Shown here: positions 36,153-43,901 of the stretch, in pieces
Position numbering within the stretch: the first letter of the stretch is position 1
Layout: each line of letters begins with the position of its first letter
NCBI RefSeq assembly: GCF_001632745.1
Contig: NZ_LQRT01000058.1
Coordinates: 248,001 to 312,000 of the forward strand
Length of the DNA: 64,000 bases
Source: Aquimarina aggregata
GTDB taxonomy: Bacteria > Bacteroidota > Bacteroidia > Flavobacteriales > Flavobacteriaceae
Reading direction: 5' to 3'
Notes under the pieces: model-generated
The model's database searches: none
Seen by the model: only the letters and a program-made list of their open reading frames with translations
Told to the model about the DNA's origin: nothing
Made by a program: the position numbers and the translations under genes

Positions 36153-37313
36153 TTATTCGAAAACGATTACTCCTTTTGCATTTTTACCAGCTAACATATC
36201 TTCAAAAGCTAGATCAAGATCTTCAAATTTATATATTTTGGTTACCATTTCATCAAGTAATAGTTCTCCTTTTTTATATAAATTTAATAAGATAGGAAAA
36301 TCTATTTGAGGTCTGCATTTGCCATACAATGGATTTATGTAAATTTTATCCCATTCAAATAAGCTCATATCGATAGTAACTTCTTCTTCTATACCACTTA
36401 CTTGTACTGCTGTACCTGCATTGCGAATCATAGCTAGAGGTGCTGCTCCTAAAGCGGGAATAGCGGTGCATTCGAAAGCATAATCTGCTCCGCCATTGCC
36501 TGTTAGTTTTTGAACTAATTTGGAGACCTCTTGTAAATTTTTGTCAGTCTTATTAGCTAGAATAGTATGAGTAGCTCCAAATTGTTTTGCCATTTCTAAT
36601 CTATTTGGATTAACGTCTACAGCAATTATCATTGCTGCCCCAGAAATCCTTGCGCCTTGGATAACGTTAAGTCCAACTCCACCATTACCAATTACGACTA
36701 CAGAAGATCCTGGCGTAACATGAGCTGTGTTTACAGCAGATCCATATCCAGTCATTACACCACAACCAATAATCGCAGCAGAGCTAAACGGAATGGCTGT
36801 TTCATATTTTACTACCGCTTGCTCTTTAACGACCGTATGGGTAGATAGTGTTCCTATGTTGAAAGATCGTTCAATTCCTTCTCCTTGATATAAAGTCCTT
36901 TCTAATGCGGCATGTCCGGTAGAAACTTCGCCATCAGGTAATTTATCGCCAGCTACTACAGGTGAATTGTTTTCGCAAATATGCTGGTTCATTTCTTGAC
37001 ATTGAAAGCACTTGCCGCAAGGAATTGCCCAGTTTAATATCACATTATCTCCTGGTTTTACTGTGGTTACTGCATTTCCTACAGCTTGAACAATACCAGC
37101 CCCTTCATGACCAAGGATTACTTTTCTTCCCCAATGTAAAGAATCATGATCTGTATGACATAATCCTGCTGCTTGTATTTTTACTAGTACTTCATCATTT
37201 TCAGGCGTCTTTACTTCAATTTCTTCTATTGAAAAATTTCCGTCACCCTTTGATATTGCTGCTTTTCCTAACATTTTTGTTGGTTTAATATTCTGCAATA
37301 TAGAATTTAACAA
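36153..37313 (-). CDS. Zinc-dependent medium-chain alcohol dehydrogenase, class III-like
   Basis: 386 residues; an internal start at 37274 (MLGKAAISKGDG) would remove 13 residues and is plausible. Catalytic zinc ligands are C52 and H69-E70 (LCHTDHD, ILGHEGAG); the structural zinc site is C99, C102, C105 and C113 (CGKCFQCQEMNQHIC). NAD-binding motif: VIGNGGVGLNVIQGA. Related ADHs are encoded beside P450 demethylase genes in other marine Bacteroidota. A role in removing formaldehyde or another aldehyde made during demethylation is likely by context but unproven. Confidence 0.9.
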   Translation of the reverse strand: MLNSILQNIKPTKMLGKAAISKGDGNFSIEEIEVKTPENDEVLVKIQAAGLCHTDHDSLHWGRKVILGHEGAGIVQAVGNAVTTVKPGDNVILNWAIPCGKCFQCQEMNQHICENNSPVVAGDKLPDGEVSTGHAALERTLYQGEGIERSFNIGTLSTHTVVKEQAVVKYETAIPFSSAAIIGCGVMTGYGSAVNTAHVTPGSSVVVIGNGGVGLNVIQGARISGAAMIIAVDVNPNRLEMAKQFGATHTILANKTDKNLQEVSKLVQKLTGNGGADYAFECTAIPALGAAPLAMIRNAGTAVQVSGIEEEVTIDMSLFEWDKIYINPLYGKCRPQIDFPILLNLYKKGELLLDEMVTKIYKFEDLDLAFEDMLAGKNAKGVIVFE

Positions 37314-37482
37314 AGCTTAGATGTTTATCTATATTGATATCAAGTTACACTATATTAACAATGATTTAAGTATATTGATCTTTCATGTGAAAGATTTGTA
37401 TTTTTTGTATATTTAATAACTAGAGTTAATCATTTGAATGCTTAGTAACTTTAAATCATTCATAATTTTTAAAATAAAGAGT

Positions 37483-37902
37483 ATGAGAAAAATAATTATT
37501 TTTTGTTTAAGTTTTGTGTTTTTAACGTCTTGTAAATCTGGAAACGAAAAGACAGATGGAGATGCGGTTGTCTCTTCTGATTTAAGAGTCATACGAGGTA
37601 AAATAGTTGATTCTAAAAGGAAAAGTCTTGGATATGTAGCAATAAAATTATACTTAGATGAGAATGATTGTATGAATGCATATAGCGATAATGAAGGCTT
37701 GTTTGAATTTAAATTGGATGAACTAAGAGTGAAGGATCAAAGTCATTTTGAGATCGTTTATCAAGGATATGCAACGAAACTGTTATCCGTTAGAAACTTT
37801 GAAAATGACAAATCCATTATCTTGAGTAAAAAAGGTGATGTTGTTTCTGTAACGGATTATCGAGTCTTTTATGAATCAATCAAAAGCTGTTCAAGAAAAT
37901 AA
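37483..37902 (+). CDS. Small lipoprotein with carboxypeptidase-regulatory-like domain
   Basis: 139 residues from the ATG at 37483, which gives a good lipoprotein signal (MRKIIIFCLSFVFLTSCKSG). The rest is one beta-sandwich domain of the CarboxypepD_reg type (IRGKIVDSKRKSLGYVAIKL ... YSDNEGLFEFKL). It lies just outside the PUL and faces away from it. Function unknown. Confidence 0.7.
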   Translation: MRKIIIFCLSFVFLTSCKSGNEKTDGDAVVSSDLRVIRGKIVDSKRKSLGYVAIKLYLDENDCMNAYSDNEGLFEFKLDELRVKDQSHFEIVYQGYATKLLSVRNFENDKSIILSKKGDVVSVTDYRVFYESIKSCSRK

Positions 37903-38091
37903 TCGTTAGTTGTGATTATTTTAAGAATTGTTTTTAATCGATAAATTATGTAGTACTTATTCTATTAGATACGAGAATAGGCCATTGCCTATGCATTATT
38001 GTTTTTTGTTATAAATTTCTTACTATTGTGTAGGTCTTTTTAATAAAAAAATAAAAGTATACGATAGCGATCGATTATTCTCGTTATTTTA

Positions 38092-39312
38092 ATGAATATG
38101 AACAAACTATCTTTATTTTTTAGTATTGTTTTCTTTTTATTAGGCTGTTTGACAAACTTTGCTCAGAGTGATATTACAACTTTATCTGGACAGGTTTTAG
38201 ATCAAAAAACGTTAGAACCAATTCCTTTTGCTTCGGTGTATATTAAGTCCCAATCTATAGGTACGGTTACCAATGAAGAAGGTTACTTTACTTTTTATAT
38301 ACCGTCAAAAAGAAAAATGGATATAATTATCATATCGGTAATAGGGTATGTATCGGTTTCTAAAAAAGCGAATACTTTTAAAGAGAACCAACAAATATTT
38401 CTCTCGACTAGAACTACCAATTTAGAAACAGTAATCATCACATCTACTAAAGATAAAAAACTTACTGCAAAAGAAATCGTTAAAAAAGCTTATCAGGAGA
38501 TTAAAAATAATTACCCCACAAAACCATATATTTTAGAGGGTTACGTGAGAGATCTTCAAAAAGAAGATGATAAGTATGTCGAGTATTTAGAATGCGCTGC
38601 TAAATTGTTTTATCAGGGATATGCGATTAAAAAAGAACCTCTTGTTGAGTTAGTAGAAGTTAGAACAAAGTACTTAACTGAAAAGAATCCTTGGAATAAA
38701 AATTCAGAACGAAAAAACTCAATTATTGATTTGGTAGAGGATGACTTTATTAGATTTGATTACGGCCCCATTAAAGGAAAAAATGGCTGGAAATATGAAT
38801 TAGACGGTGTTTTACCGTATAATGAAAGATTGGTTTATAAAATAAAAGGAGTTGATAAACCTTTTCAAAATGCGACATTATTTATAGATACAGAGACTTT
38901 TGCATTTGTAAGAATGGAGCTTACAAGGCAAGCTATCAATAATAGATCTTGGGCGAGGAAATTTACAAATGGTGCTTTACAAGTGCATTATAATGTAGTG
39001 TTTGAATATCAAGAGTACAAGGGGAAAATGTACCTAAAGTATCAAAAAGAAGAAGATACATGGAAAATTTTTGAAGGATTAGAATCAAAAAAACTACTCT
39101 TTGTACAATATCCTAAAAAAGAGCTCTTTATAAATAATATAATAATTGATGATGTTCATAACTATCCATTCTTAAAAAATATGAATATTAGTGAAAGTAT
39201 AGAGAATCAAGCAAAAGAATACAATTTGGATTTTTGGTCTACTTATAATATTCCGCAACAAACGGCAGCAGAAAGTAAAATAATCTTGGAACTCAAGAAA
39301 AGAGTAGATTAG
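38092..39312 (+). CDS. CarboxypepD_reg-like outer-membrane-associated protein
   Basis: 406 residues with a signal peptide (cleavage near TNFAQS). N-terminal carboxypeptidase-regulatory-like domain (LSGQVLDQKTLEPIPFASVY, GTVTNEEGYFTFYIP), followed by a 280-residue region of a type common in Bacteroidota (ELTAKEIVKKAYQEIKNNYP-like block, then beta-rich FEYQEYKGKMYLKYQKEE). It looks like the non-barrel relatives of DUF5686 proteins. Exact role unknown. The following 204 bp up to tRNA-Leu hold nothing recognisable. Confidence 0.7.
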   Translation: MNMNKLSLFFSIVFFLLGCLTNFAQSDITTLSGQVLDQKTLEPIPFASVYIKSQSIGTVTNEEGYFTFYIPSKRKMDIIIISVIGYVSVSKKANTFKENQQIFLSTRTTNLETVIITSTKDKKLTAKEIVKKAYQEIKNNYPTKPYILEGYVRDLQKEDDKYVEYLECAAKLFYQGYAIKKEPLVELVEVRTKYLTEKNPWNKNSERKNSIIDLVEDDFIRFDYGPIKGKNGWKYELDGVLPYNERLVYKIKGVDKPFQNATLFIDTETFAFVRMELTRQAINNRSWARKFTNGALQVHYNVVFEYQEYKGKMYLKYQKEEDTWKIFEGLESKKLLFVQYPKKELFINNIIIDDVHNYPFLKNMNISESIENQAKEYNLDFWSTYNIPQQTAAESKIILELKKRVD

Positions 39313-39516
39313 TGCTATAGCATTTGATAGTAATTTTTCTTTCTTGATTTTTCAAAAAACATTAGATGAGTGTTTGCTTGGTGGAGCAAATGGTGCATTT
39401 GACGGGAATGTGATTCTACAAGTTGAAAAACCAAGTAAAGATAAATATTTTAATTTATCATTATTCTAACTGTTTATTTGCTTGGTTTTTAGTTTTGATT
39501 CTTTAATGTATAAAAG

Positions 39517-39600
39517 TGCCCAGGATGGGAGTCGAACCCACACGCCCTAATGGACACATGGCCCTCAACCATGCCTGTCTACCAATTCCAGCACCTGGGC
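39517..39600 (-). tRNA. tRNA-Leu (GAG)
   Basis: 84 nt with acceptor stem GCCCAGG/CCTGGGC, discriminator A, a long variable arm, a TTCGACT T-loop and anticodon stem CATGG/CCATG with loop TTGAGGG, giving anticodon GAG. CCA is not encoded. Confidence 0.95.
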
Positions 39601-39631
39601 AATAAAAGGTGCTTTAAGATACTCTAAAACT

Positions 39632-39666
39632 AAAAAAGTACCGTAAAAATATACGATACTTTTTTT
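39632..39666. terminator. Hairpin between tRNA-Leu and tRNA-Lys
   Basis: AAAAAAGTACCGTA / TACGATACTTTTTT forms an imperfect stem with flanking A and T runs and may act in both directions. Confidence 0.5.
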
Positions 39667-39668
39667 AG

Positions 39669-39741
39669 TGACCGGGCTGGGGCTCGAACCCAGGACCCTC
39701 TCCTTAAAAGGGAGATGCTCTACCAACTGAGCTACCAGGTC
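39669..39741 (-). tRNA. tRNA-Lys (TTT), copy 1
   Basis: 73 nt; anticodon stem TCTCC/GGAGA with loop CTTTTAA gives anticodon TTT. D-arm GCTCAGTTGGTAGAGC and T-arm CTGGGTTCGAGCCCCAG are canonical. The acceptor stem GACCTGG/CCCGGTC has one T-C mismatch (positions 5 and 68). CCA is not encoded. Confidence 0.95.
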
Positions 39742-39820
39742 ATTGATAATTTTTTCTTATCAAAATATTTTTAAAGAACATAATTTATAATAGCAATACC
39801 TTGTTATTATCTATGTTTTG

Positions 39821-39893
39821 TGACCGGGCTGGGGCTCGAACCCAGGACCCTCTCCTTAAAAGGGAGATGCTCTACCAACTGAGCTACCAGGTC
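39821..39893 (-). tRNA. tRNA-Lys (TTT), copy 2
   Basis: Identical over all 73 nt to the copy at 39669-39741, including the acceptor-stem mismatch. The spacer of 79 bp between them is not duplicated. Confidence 0.95.
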
Positions 39894-39963
39894 TTGCATT
39901 TTTTTCCTTCAATGCGGGTGCAAATATACTATCATTAATTTATTTTTCAAGAAGAATTTGATA

Positions 39964-39971
39964 TAAATTTG
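39964..39971 (+). promoter_or_regulatory. Possible -7 promoter element of aroK
   Basis: TAAATTTG matches the Bacteroidota -7 consensus TAnnTTTG and lies about 55 bp before the aroK start. Confidence 0.4.
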
Positions 39972-40025
39972 CATTTTGTTTAAAATGATATTTCTTTTGG
40001 GCAATATCTACTTAATTTTTACAGT

Positions 40026-40547
40026 ATGAATATAGTTTTAATGGGGTATATGGGTAGCGGAAAATCCTTGATAGGTAATAAGTTAGCTGATAAGATGAAA
40101 TTAGAGTATCTGGATTTGGATGATTATATAGAAAATCAAGAAAAAAATACAATTTCAAAAATATTTGAAGAAAAAGGAGAGATTTATTTCAGAAAACAAG
40201 AATCTCGATACTTAAAAGAGGTATTAGAAAAGCAAAATAACAGCGTTATTTCGCTTGGTGGAGGTACACCATGTTTTGCAGGTAATCTTGAAATAATTAA
40301 AGAATCAGAAAAAGCTAAGAGTATATATTTAAAAACTTCTTTAGACCAATTAACTAAAAGGTTGTTTGCAGAACGTGATAAAAGACCATTAATATCTCAT
40401 CTCTCTACTGTTGATCTTCTTAATGATTTTATTCGAAAACATTTATTTGAACGTTCATTTTATTATAATCAGGCAGATCACAATATTATCACAGATGATA
40501 GGGAGCCTGATCAGATTAGTGAAGAGATAATTACGCTATTATTTTAA
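40026..40547 (+). CDS. aroK: Shikimate kinase
   Basis: 173 residues, normal length. P-loop GYMGSGKSLIG, shikimate-binding LDLDDYIE and RKQESRYL, Walker-B-like SLGGGTPCF and the lid with ERDKRPLIS. It phosphorylates shikimate in aromatic amino acid synthesis. Its 3' end overlaps the convergent PRTase gene by 9 bp. Confidence 0.96.
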   Translation: MNIVLMGYMGSGKSLIGNKLADKMKLEYLDLDDYIENQEKNTISKIFEEKGEIYFRKQESRYLKEVLEKQNNSVISLGGGTPCFAGNLEIIKESEKAKSIYLKTSLDQLTKRLFAERDKRPLISHLSTVDLLNDFIRKHLFERSFYYNQADHNIITDDREPDQISEEIITLLF

Positions 40548-41039
40548 AATAGCAGAGTCTTTACTACCAAATGATACCTCTACATGTTCATGTAATGAAG
40601 TAGATAAAGAGATGCCTTTAAAATCAGCTTTGATAGGATATTTTTTGTGATTTCGATTCACTAGTACTGCAGTTTTAAATCTTGTTAGAGGCACTTCTAA
40701 AAAATGTTTAACTCCGTAAACAAGTGCTGTACCAGAGTTTAAAACATCATCGGCAAGTACAATAGATTTATTTGTGTAGATATTATCACTGATAGAAGTT
40801 TGTACCGTATTGTGTGGTGATTTTTTATCCATTGTTACTTCGCATAAAATAACATTAATATCAGAAATGTTTTCTAGAATTTCTTTTAATCGTTTAGCAA
40901 AAATGTATCCGTTTTCTGCAATGCCGGCAATTACAATTTCTTCTTCATTAATATTCGTCTCATAAATCTGATAAGCAATACGCTTTATCTTATGTTGTAT
41001 TTGCTCATGGGTTAGTATAATATTAGTATCCGTATGCAT
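40539..41039 (-). CDS. Phosphoribosyltransferase (PyrR-like/type I PRTase)
   Basis: 166 residues with the PRPP-binding motif IVLADDVLNSGTA and an upstream flexible-loop region. It resembles PyrR/hypoxanthine-type PRTases found beside aroK in flavobacteria. Whether it acts as an enzyme or as a pyrimidine regulator cannot be decided from sequence. Confidence 0.88.
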   Translation of the reverse strand: MHTDTNIILTHEQIQHKIKRIAYQIYETNINEEEIVIAGIAENGYIFAKRLKEILENISDINVILCEVTMDKKSPHNTVQTSISDNIYTNKSIVLADDVLNSGTALVYGVKHFLEVPLTRFKTAVLVNRNHKKYPIKADFKGISLSTSLHEHVEVSFGSKDSAILK

Positions 41040-41186
41040 GCTTAGAATTGTTGATTGCGATTATAAAATATACGCAGAGATTTTAATTAATGATAGCAAT
41101 TATCAAATATATAAAAGAGTTGGTAATCTATGAATATGTTGATACTATTAAAATAATTTAGCAACATTTAATAACTACAAACAGTT

Positions 41187-41576
41187 TTATTCTTCACTGT
41201 CATCATTATTGCCATCGGTGTACCAATCATCTATATCTCTTCGATCTTTTTTAGTAGGTCTTCCTGTACCTTTTTTTCGATAATAATCCTTAGAATATTT
41301 TAAAAGATCTAATTTTTGCAACGATTCCTTTGGTGTGATGTCTTTACGATATAAATCAACAAGTTTTGCTCCGATTCTATTATCGGGCGTATCAAGAACA
41401 GAGAGTTCATAGTTTATTTGGTTTTTACGAACAGTAATTTTATCCATTGGATAAACTTCTCGAGACGGTTTTATAAGGTCTCCGTTAACACGAACTTTCC
41501 CTTCTTTACAGGCTTTTGTAGCAATGCTTCTGGTTTTGAAGTAACGAATACACCATAAATATTTATCAACACGCAT
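41187..41576 (-). CDS. S4-domain RNA-binding protein (HslR/Hsp15-like)
   Basis: 129 residues. N-terminal S4 domain: MRVDKYLWCIRYFKTRSIAT, KACKEGKVRVNG, then a basic C-terminal tail (YYRKKGTGRPTKKDRRDIDD). By family it binds stalled 50S subunits carrying nascent chains during heat stress. Confidence 0.92.
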   Translation of the reverse strand: MRVDKYLWCIRYFKTRSIATKACKEGKVRVNGDLIKPSREVYPMDKITVRKNQINYELSVLDTPDNRIGAKLVDLYRKDITPKESLQKLDLLKYSKDYYRKKGTGRPTKKDRRDIDDWYTDGNNDDSEE

Positions 41577-41662
41577 AAAAAAATATTAATAGACAAAAAT
41601 TATAAACAGATGAAACAAAAGTACGAGAAAATCGTATCTTGCACCTTTAAAAAAGTAATTAG

Positions 41663-42850
41663 ATGAATGTAAGAAAATATAGTTGCGCCATTGTATTAGC
41701 TTTGGTAGCTTTATATGCATGTAATAACGACGATGACGATGCTCCTTCTATCGAGCCACCAAGAGATCGTGCAGAACAGCAAGTTAATGAAGCTGTATTG
41801 TTAGAAAATTATTTAGATACTCATTTCTATGAGTTCGTAGATAATCCCATTAATCCAGATTTTCAAATTGTAAATTTAGATACTATTGCGGGAGTGAATA
41901 GTGATCGTACACCGATAAGCCAATCAGAGTTTTTATCTACTAAAGTGATTACAAGAGATGGTGTAGATTATACTTTACATATATTAAGTTTTAGAAAAGG
42001 AGCTCCAGGAATGCGAAGTCCTACTTTTGCAGACTCGACTAGAGTCACATATAGAGGAGAACAATTGTATGATAATTTAGATCAAGATGGTGATGGTATT
42101 CCTGATACGGCAGATGTAGATGCCGATGGTGATGGTAACCCTGATACATTAAACGATGAGGTTAGAACAGATGCTGATGATGATGGAATCGCAGATGATA
42201 GTGATGTAGATAATCCTGAATTAGCAGGAGAACCTGATTCTGATAACGATGGTATAATCGATGAAAAAGATTCAGTAGATAATAATGATGTTAACAGAAA
42301 AGTTTTTGATGATAGAGTTTCGCCTTTTTGGTTTGATCAGTCTGCAGCTATCGAAGGTTGGAGAGAAACTTTAGTCGATTTTACAGGAGCTTCTGGGTTT
42401 ACTATTAACACTGATGGTACTGTTGATTATAATGATGACTTTGGAAATGTAACTGTCTTTATGCCTTCTGGATTGGCATATTTTAATAACCCTCCAATTG
42501 GTTCAGGAATAGGAAGATATAAGTCACTTGTTTTTAATATTCAATTATATGCCGTTAATGAAGCTGACCACGATGCCGATGGGATTCCTTCTTATCTTGA
42601 AGATTTAGATAACGATAGACTTGTTGCGGATTCAGATGATAATTCTGATAGTGATACGGGTGAGTTAATACCAGACTATCTTGATAATGATGATGATAAC
42701 GATGGTACACTTACCAGAGATGAAATCACGGTTAACGATGCAAATAACGATGGATTTATTAGCTTGGATGAGATAACTTTTTATGATGATGATGGAGATG
42801 GTATTAAAAACCATCTGGATAGAGATGATAGAGATCCAAAAAACGAATAA
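41663..42850 (+). CDS. FKBP-type peptidyl-prolyl isomerase lipoprotein with TSP3-like Asp-rich insertion
   Basis: 395 residues with a lipoprotein signal (LALVALYACNNDDDD). The FKBP fold is split: the first part ends at TRVTYRGEQLYDN, then about 80 residues of thrombospondin type-3-like calcium repeats (DQDGDGIPDTADVDADGDG; DADDDGIADDSD; DSDNDGIIDEKD), after which the FKBP core resumes at VFDDRVSPFWF, AIEGWRETLVDF, VFMPSGLAYF and KSLVFNIQLYAV. A second Asp-rich, EF-hand-like tail fills the last 100 residues. It should be a periplasmic or surface foldase whose active-site loop is decorated by calcium-binding repeats. Confidence 0.9.
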   Translation: MNVRKYSCAIVLALVALYACNNDDDDAPSIEPPRDRAEQQVNEAVLLENYLDTHFYEFVDNPINPDFQIVNLDTIAGVNSDRTPISQSEFLSTKVITRDGVDYTLHILSFRKGAPGMRSPTFADSTRVTYRGEQLYDNLDQDGDGIPDTADVDADGDGNPDTLNDEVRTDADDDGIADDSDVDNPELAGEPDSDNDGIIDEKDSVDNNDVNRKVFDDRVSPFWFDQSAAIEGWRETLVDFTGASGFTINTDGTVDYNDDFGNVTVFMPSGLAYFNNPPIGSGIGRYKSLVFNIQLYAVNEADHDADGIPSYLEDLDNDRLVADSDDNSDSDTGELIPDYLDNDDDNDGTLTRDEITVNDANNDGFISLDEITFYDDDGDGIKNHLDRDDRDPKNE

Positions 42851-42854
42851 AAAC

Positions 42855-42888
42855 AAAAAACTCCGATAATTAATTATCGGAGTTTTTT
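42855..42888. terminator. Bidirectional terminator between FKBP and OMP genes
   Basis: ACTCCGATAAT-TA-ATTATCGGAGT flanked by A and T runs, 11-bp perfect stem, placed between two convergent genes. Confidence 0.9.
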
Positions 42889-42908
42889 GTTTTAAGAAAA
42901 CTATTGTC

Positions 42909-43517
42909 TTATAAATCTAAAGCTAATCCTAATATAATTTGATTAGGTCTAGAGTCTACTCGAATCCCTTCGTTTATCGATTCTGCACGATTTTTACTTA
43001 AGCCACGCTCGTAACGAATATCTGCGTTAAGACGCCCTAATTGAATTCCAGCTCCAAACTGAAGCCCTACAGTAAACTCATTTTTAACATCTCCTAGTCT
43101 TACGTCTTCGAGGTCATTTTCTACGATATATTGAAGTGCAGGCCCTCCAAAAACATGTATAGGACCTAAAACCGTAATTCCAACAAGAATTGGCAAATCT
43201 AATTTTTTGATATTATAGTCTAAGTTTGCTCCAGAAACATCATCATATGTACTATTATTAACTGTGTATTGTAATTCGGGTTTTATATAGATGTTGTCTG
43301 TTAATTTTCCTCTTAAAAATACTCCTAAGTGGTATCCAACTCGATCATCGGCTCTTTCTGATAAAATATTGTTACCTGGACCTGTTAAATCAGAGATTTC
43401 AATTTTACCATTGTCTCCATAATTAAGTCCAGCCTTAACCCCAAAAGCTAGTCGCTTATCCTGCCCTAATATTGTGCAAGAAGCTAATAACATAAATAAA
43501 ACAAATACATTTTTCAT
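42909..43517 (-). CDS. Outer-membrane beta-barrel protein (OMP_b-brl_2 type)
   Basis: 202 residues with a signal peptide (cleavage near LASCTILGQD). Alternating beta-strands of a small barrel: FGVKAGLNYGDN, GYHLGVFLRGKLTDNIYIKPELQY, LDLPILVGITVLGPIHVFGGP, TVGLQFGAGIQLGRLNADIRYE, ending IILGLALDL. Porin-family domain proteins of this kind are common in flavobacteria; function not known. Confidence 0.88.
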   Translation of the reverse strand: MKNVFVLFMLLASCTILGQDKRLAFGVKAGLNYGDNGKIEISDLTGPGNNILSERADDRVGYHLGVFLRGKLTDNIYIKPELQYTVNNSTYDDVSGANLDYNIKKLDLPILVGITVLGPIHVFGGPALQYIVENDLEDVRLGDVKNEFTVGLQFGAGIQLGRLNADIRYERGLSKNRAESINEGIRVDSRPNQIILGLALDL

Positions 43518-43901
43518 TTTGAAATAATTTTTGATTAATAAATACTAATTAAATGATTTGGTGAAGGCTAGTGTATTGTAAAACGATTATAGCCTGTTTT
43601 TATTCTGCTTGAAATATCAAAAAGCCTGCCAAAGTATTTTTTTTATATAAATATGCTAGCAGTGTTTTAATTGCAATTGTGAAACAAAATTTAAATGTAA
43701 ATATTAGGTTTGAGGTATTAACTTATTAAAATTTGAAAGTTATGTATAATGGTTTATTGTGAATTAATATGTGTTTATTGGTAGTTATTAAGTTAATTAA
43801 TTGATTATAATTTATTTTTTTTATTAAAAAAATACATATTTATCTTTATGAGTTGTTATTAATTGTAAATTTGACATTTAATAACACAAACACTTTTAAC
43901 A
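43518..43901. promoter_or_regulatory. AT-rich leader region of the GH16 gene
   Basis: The 384-bp divergent gap has no gene. Just upstream of the GH16 start, TAAATTTG at 43866-43873 matches the -7 consensus TAnnTTTG; no good -33 element was found at the usual spacing. Confidence 0.35.

Noticed and set aside
39313..39516. Possible small gene after the CarboxypepD_reg protein
   Set aside because: Short open stretches are interrupted by stops and resemble no known protein.
39517..39893. tRNA cluster as an integration site of a mobile island
   Set aside because: No integrase, no partial tRNA copy and no att-like repeat was seen; the 73-bp repeat is simply two full tRNA-Lys genes.
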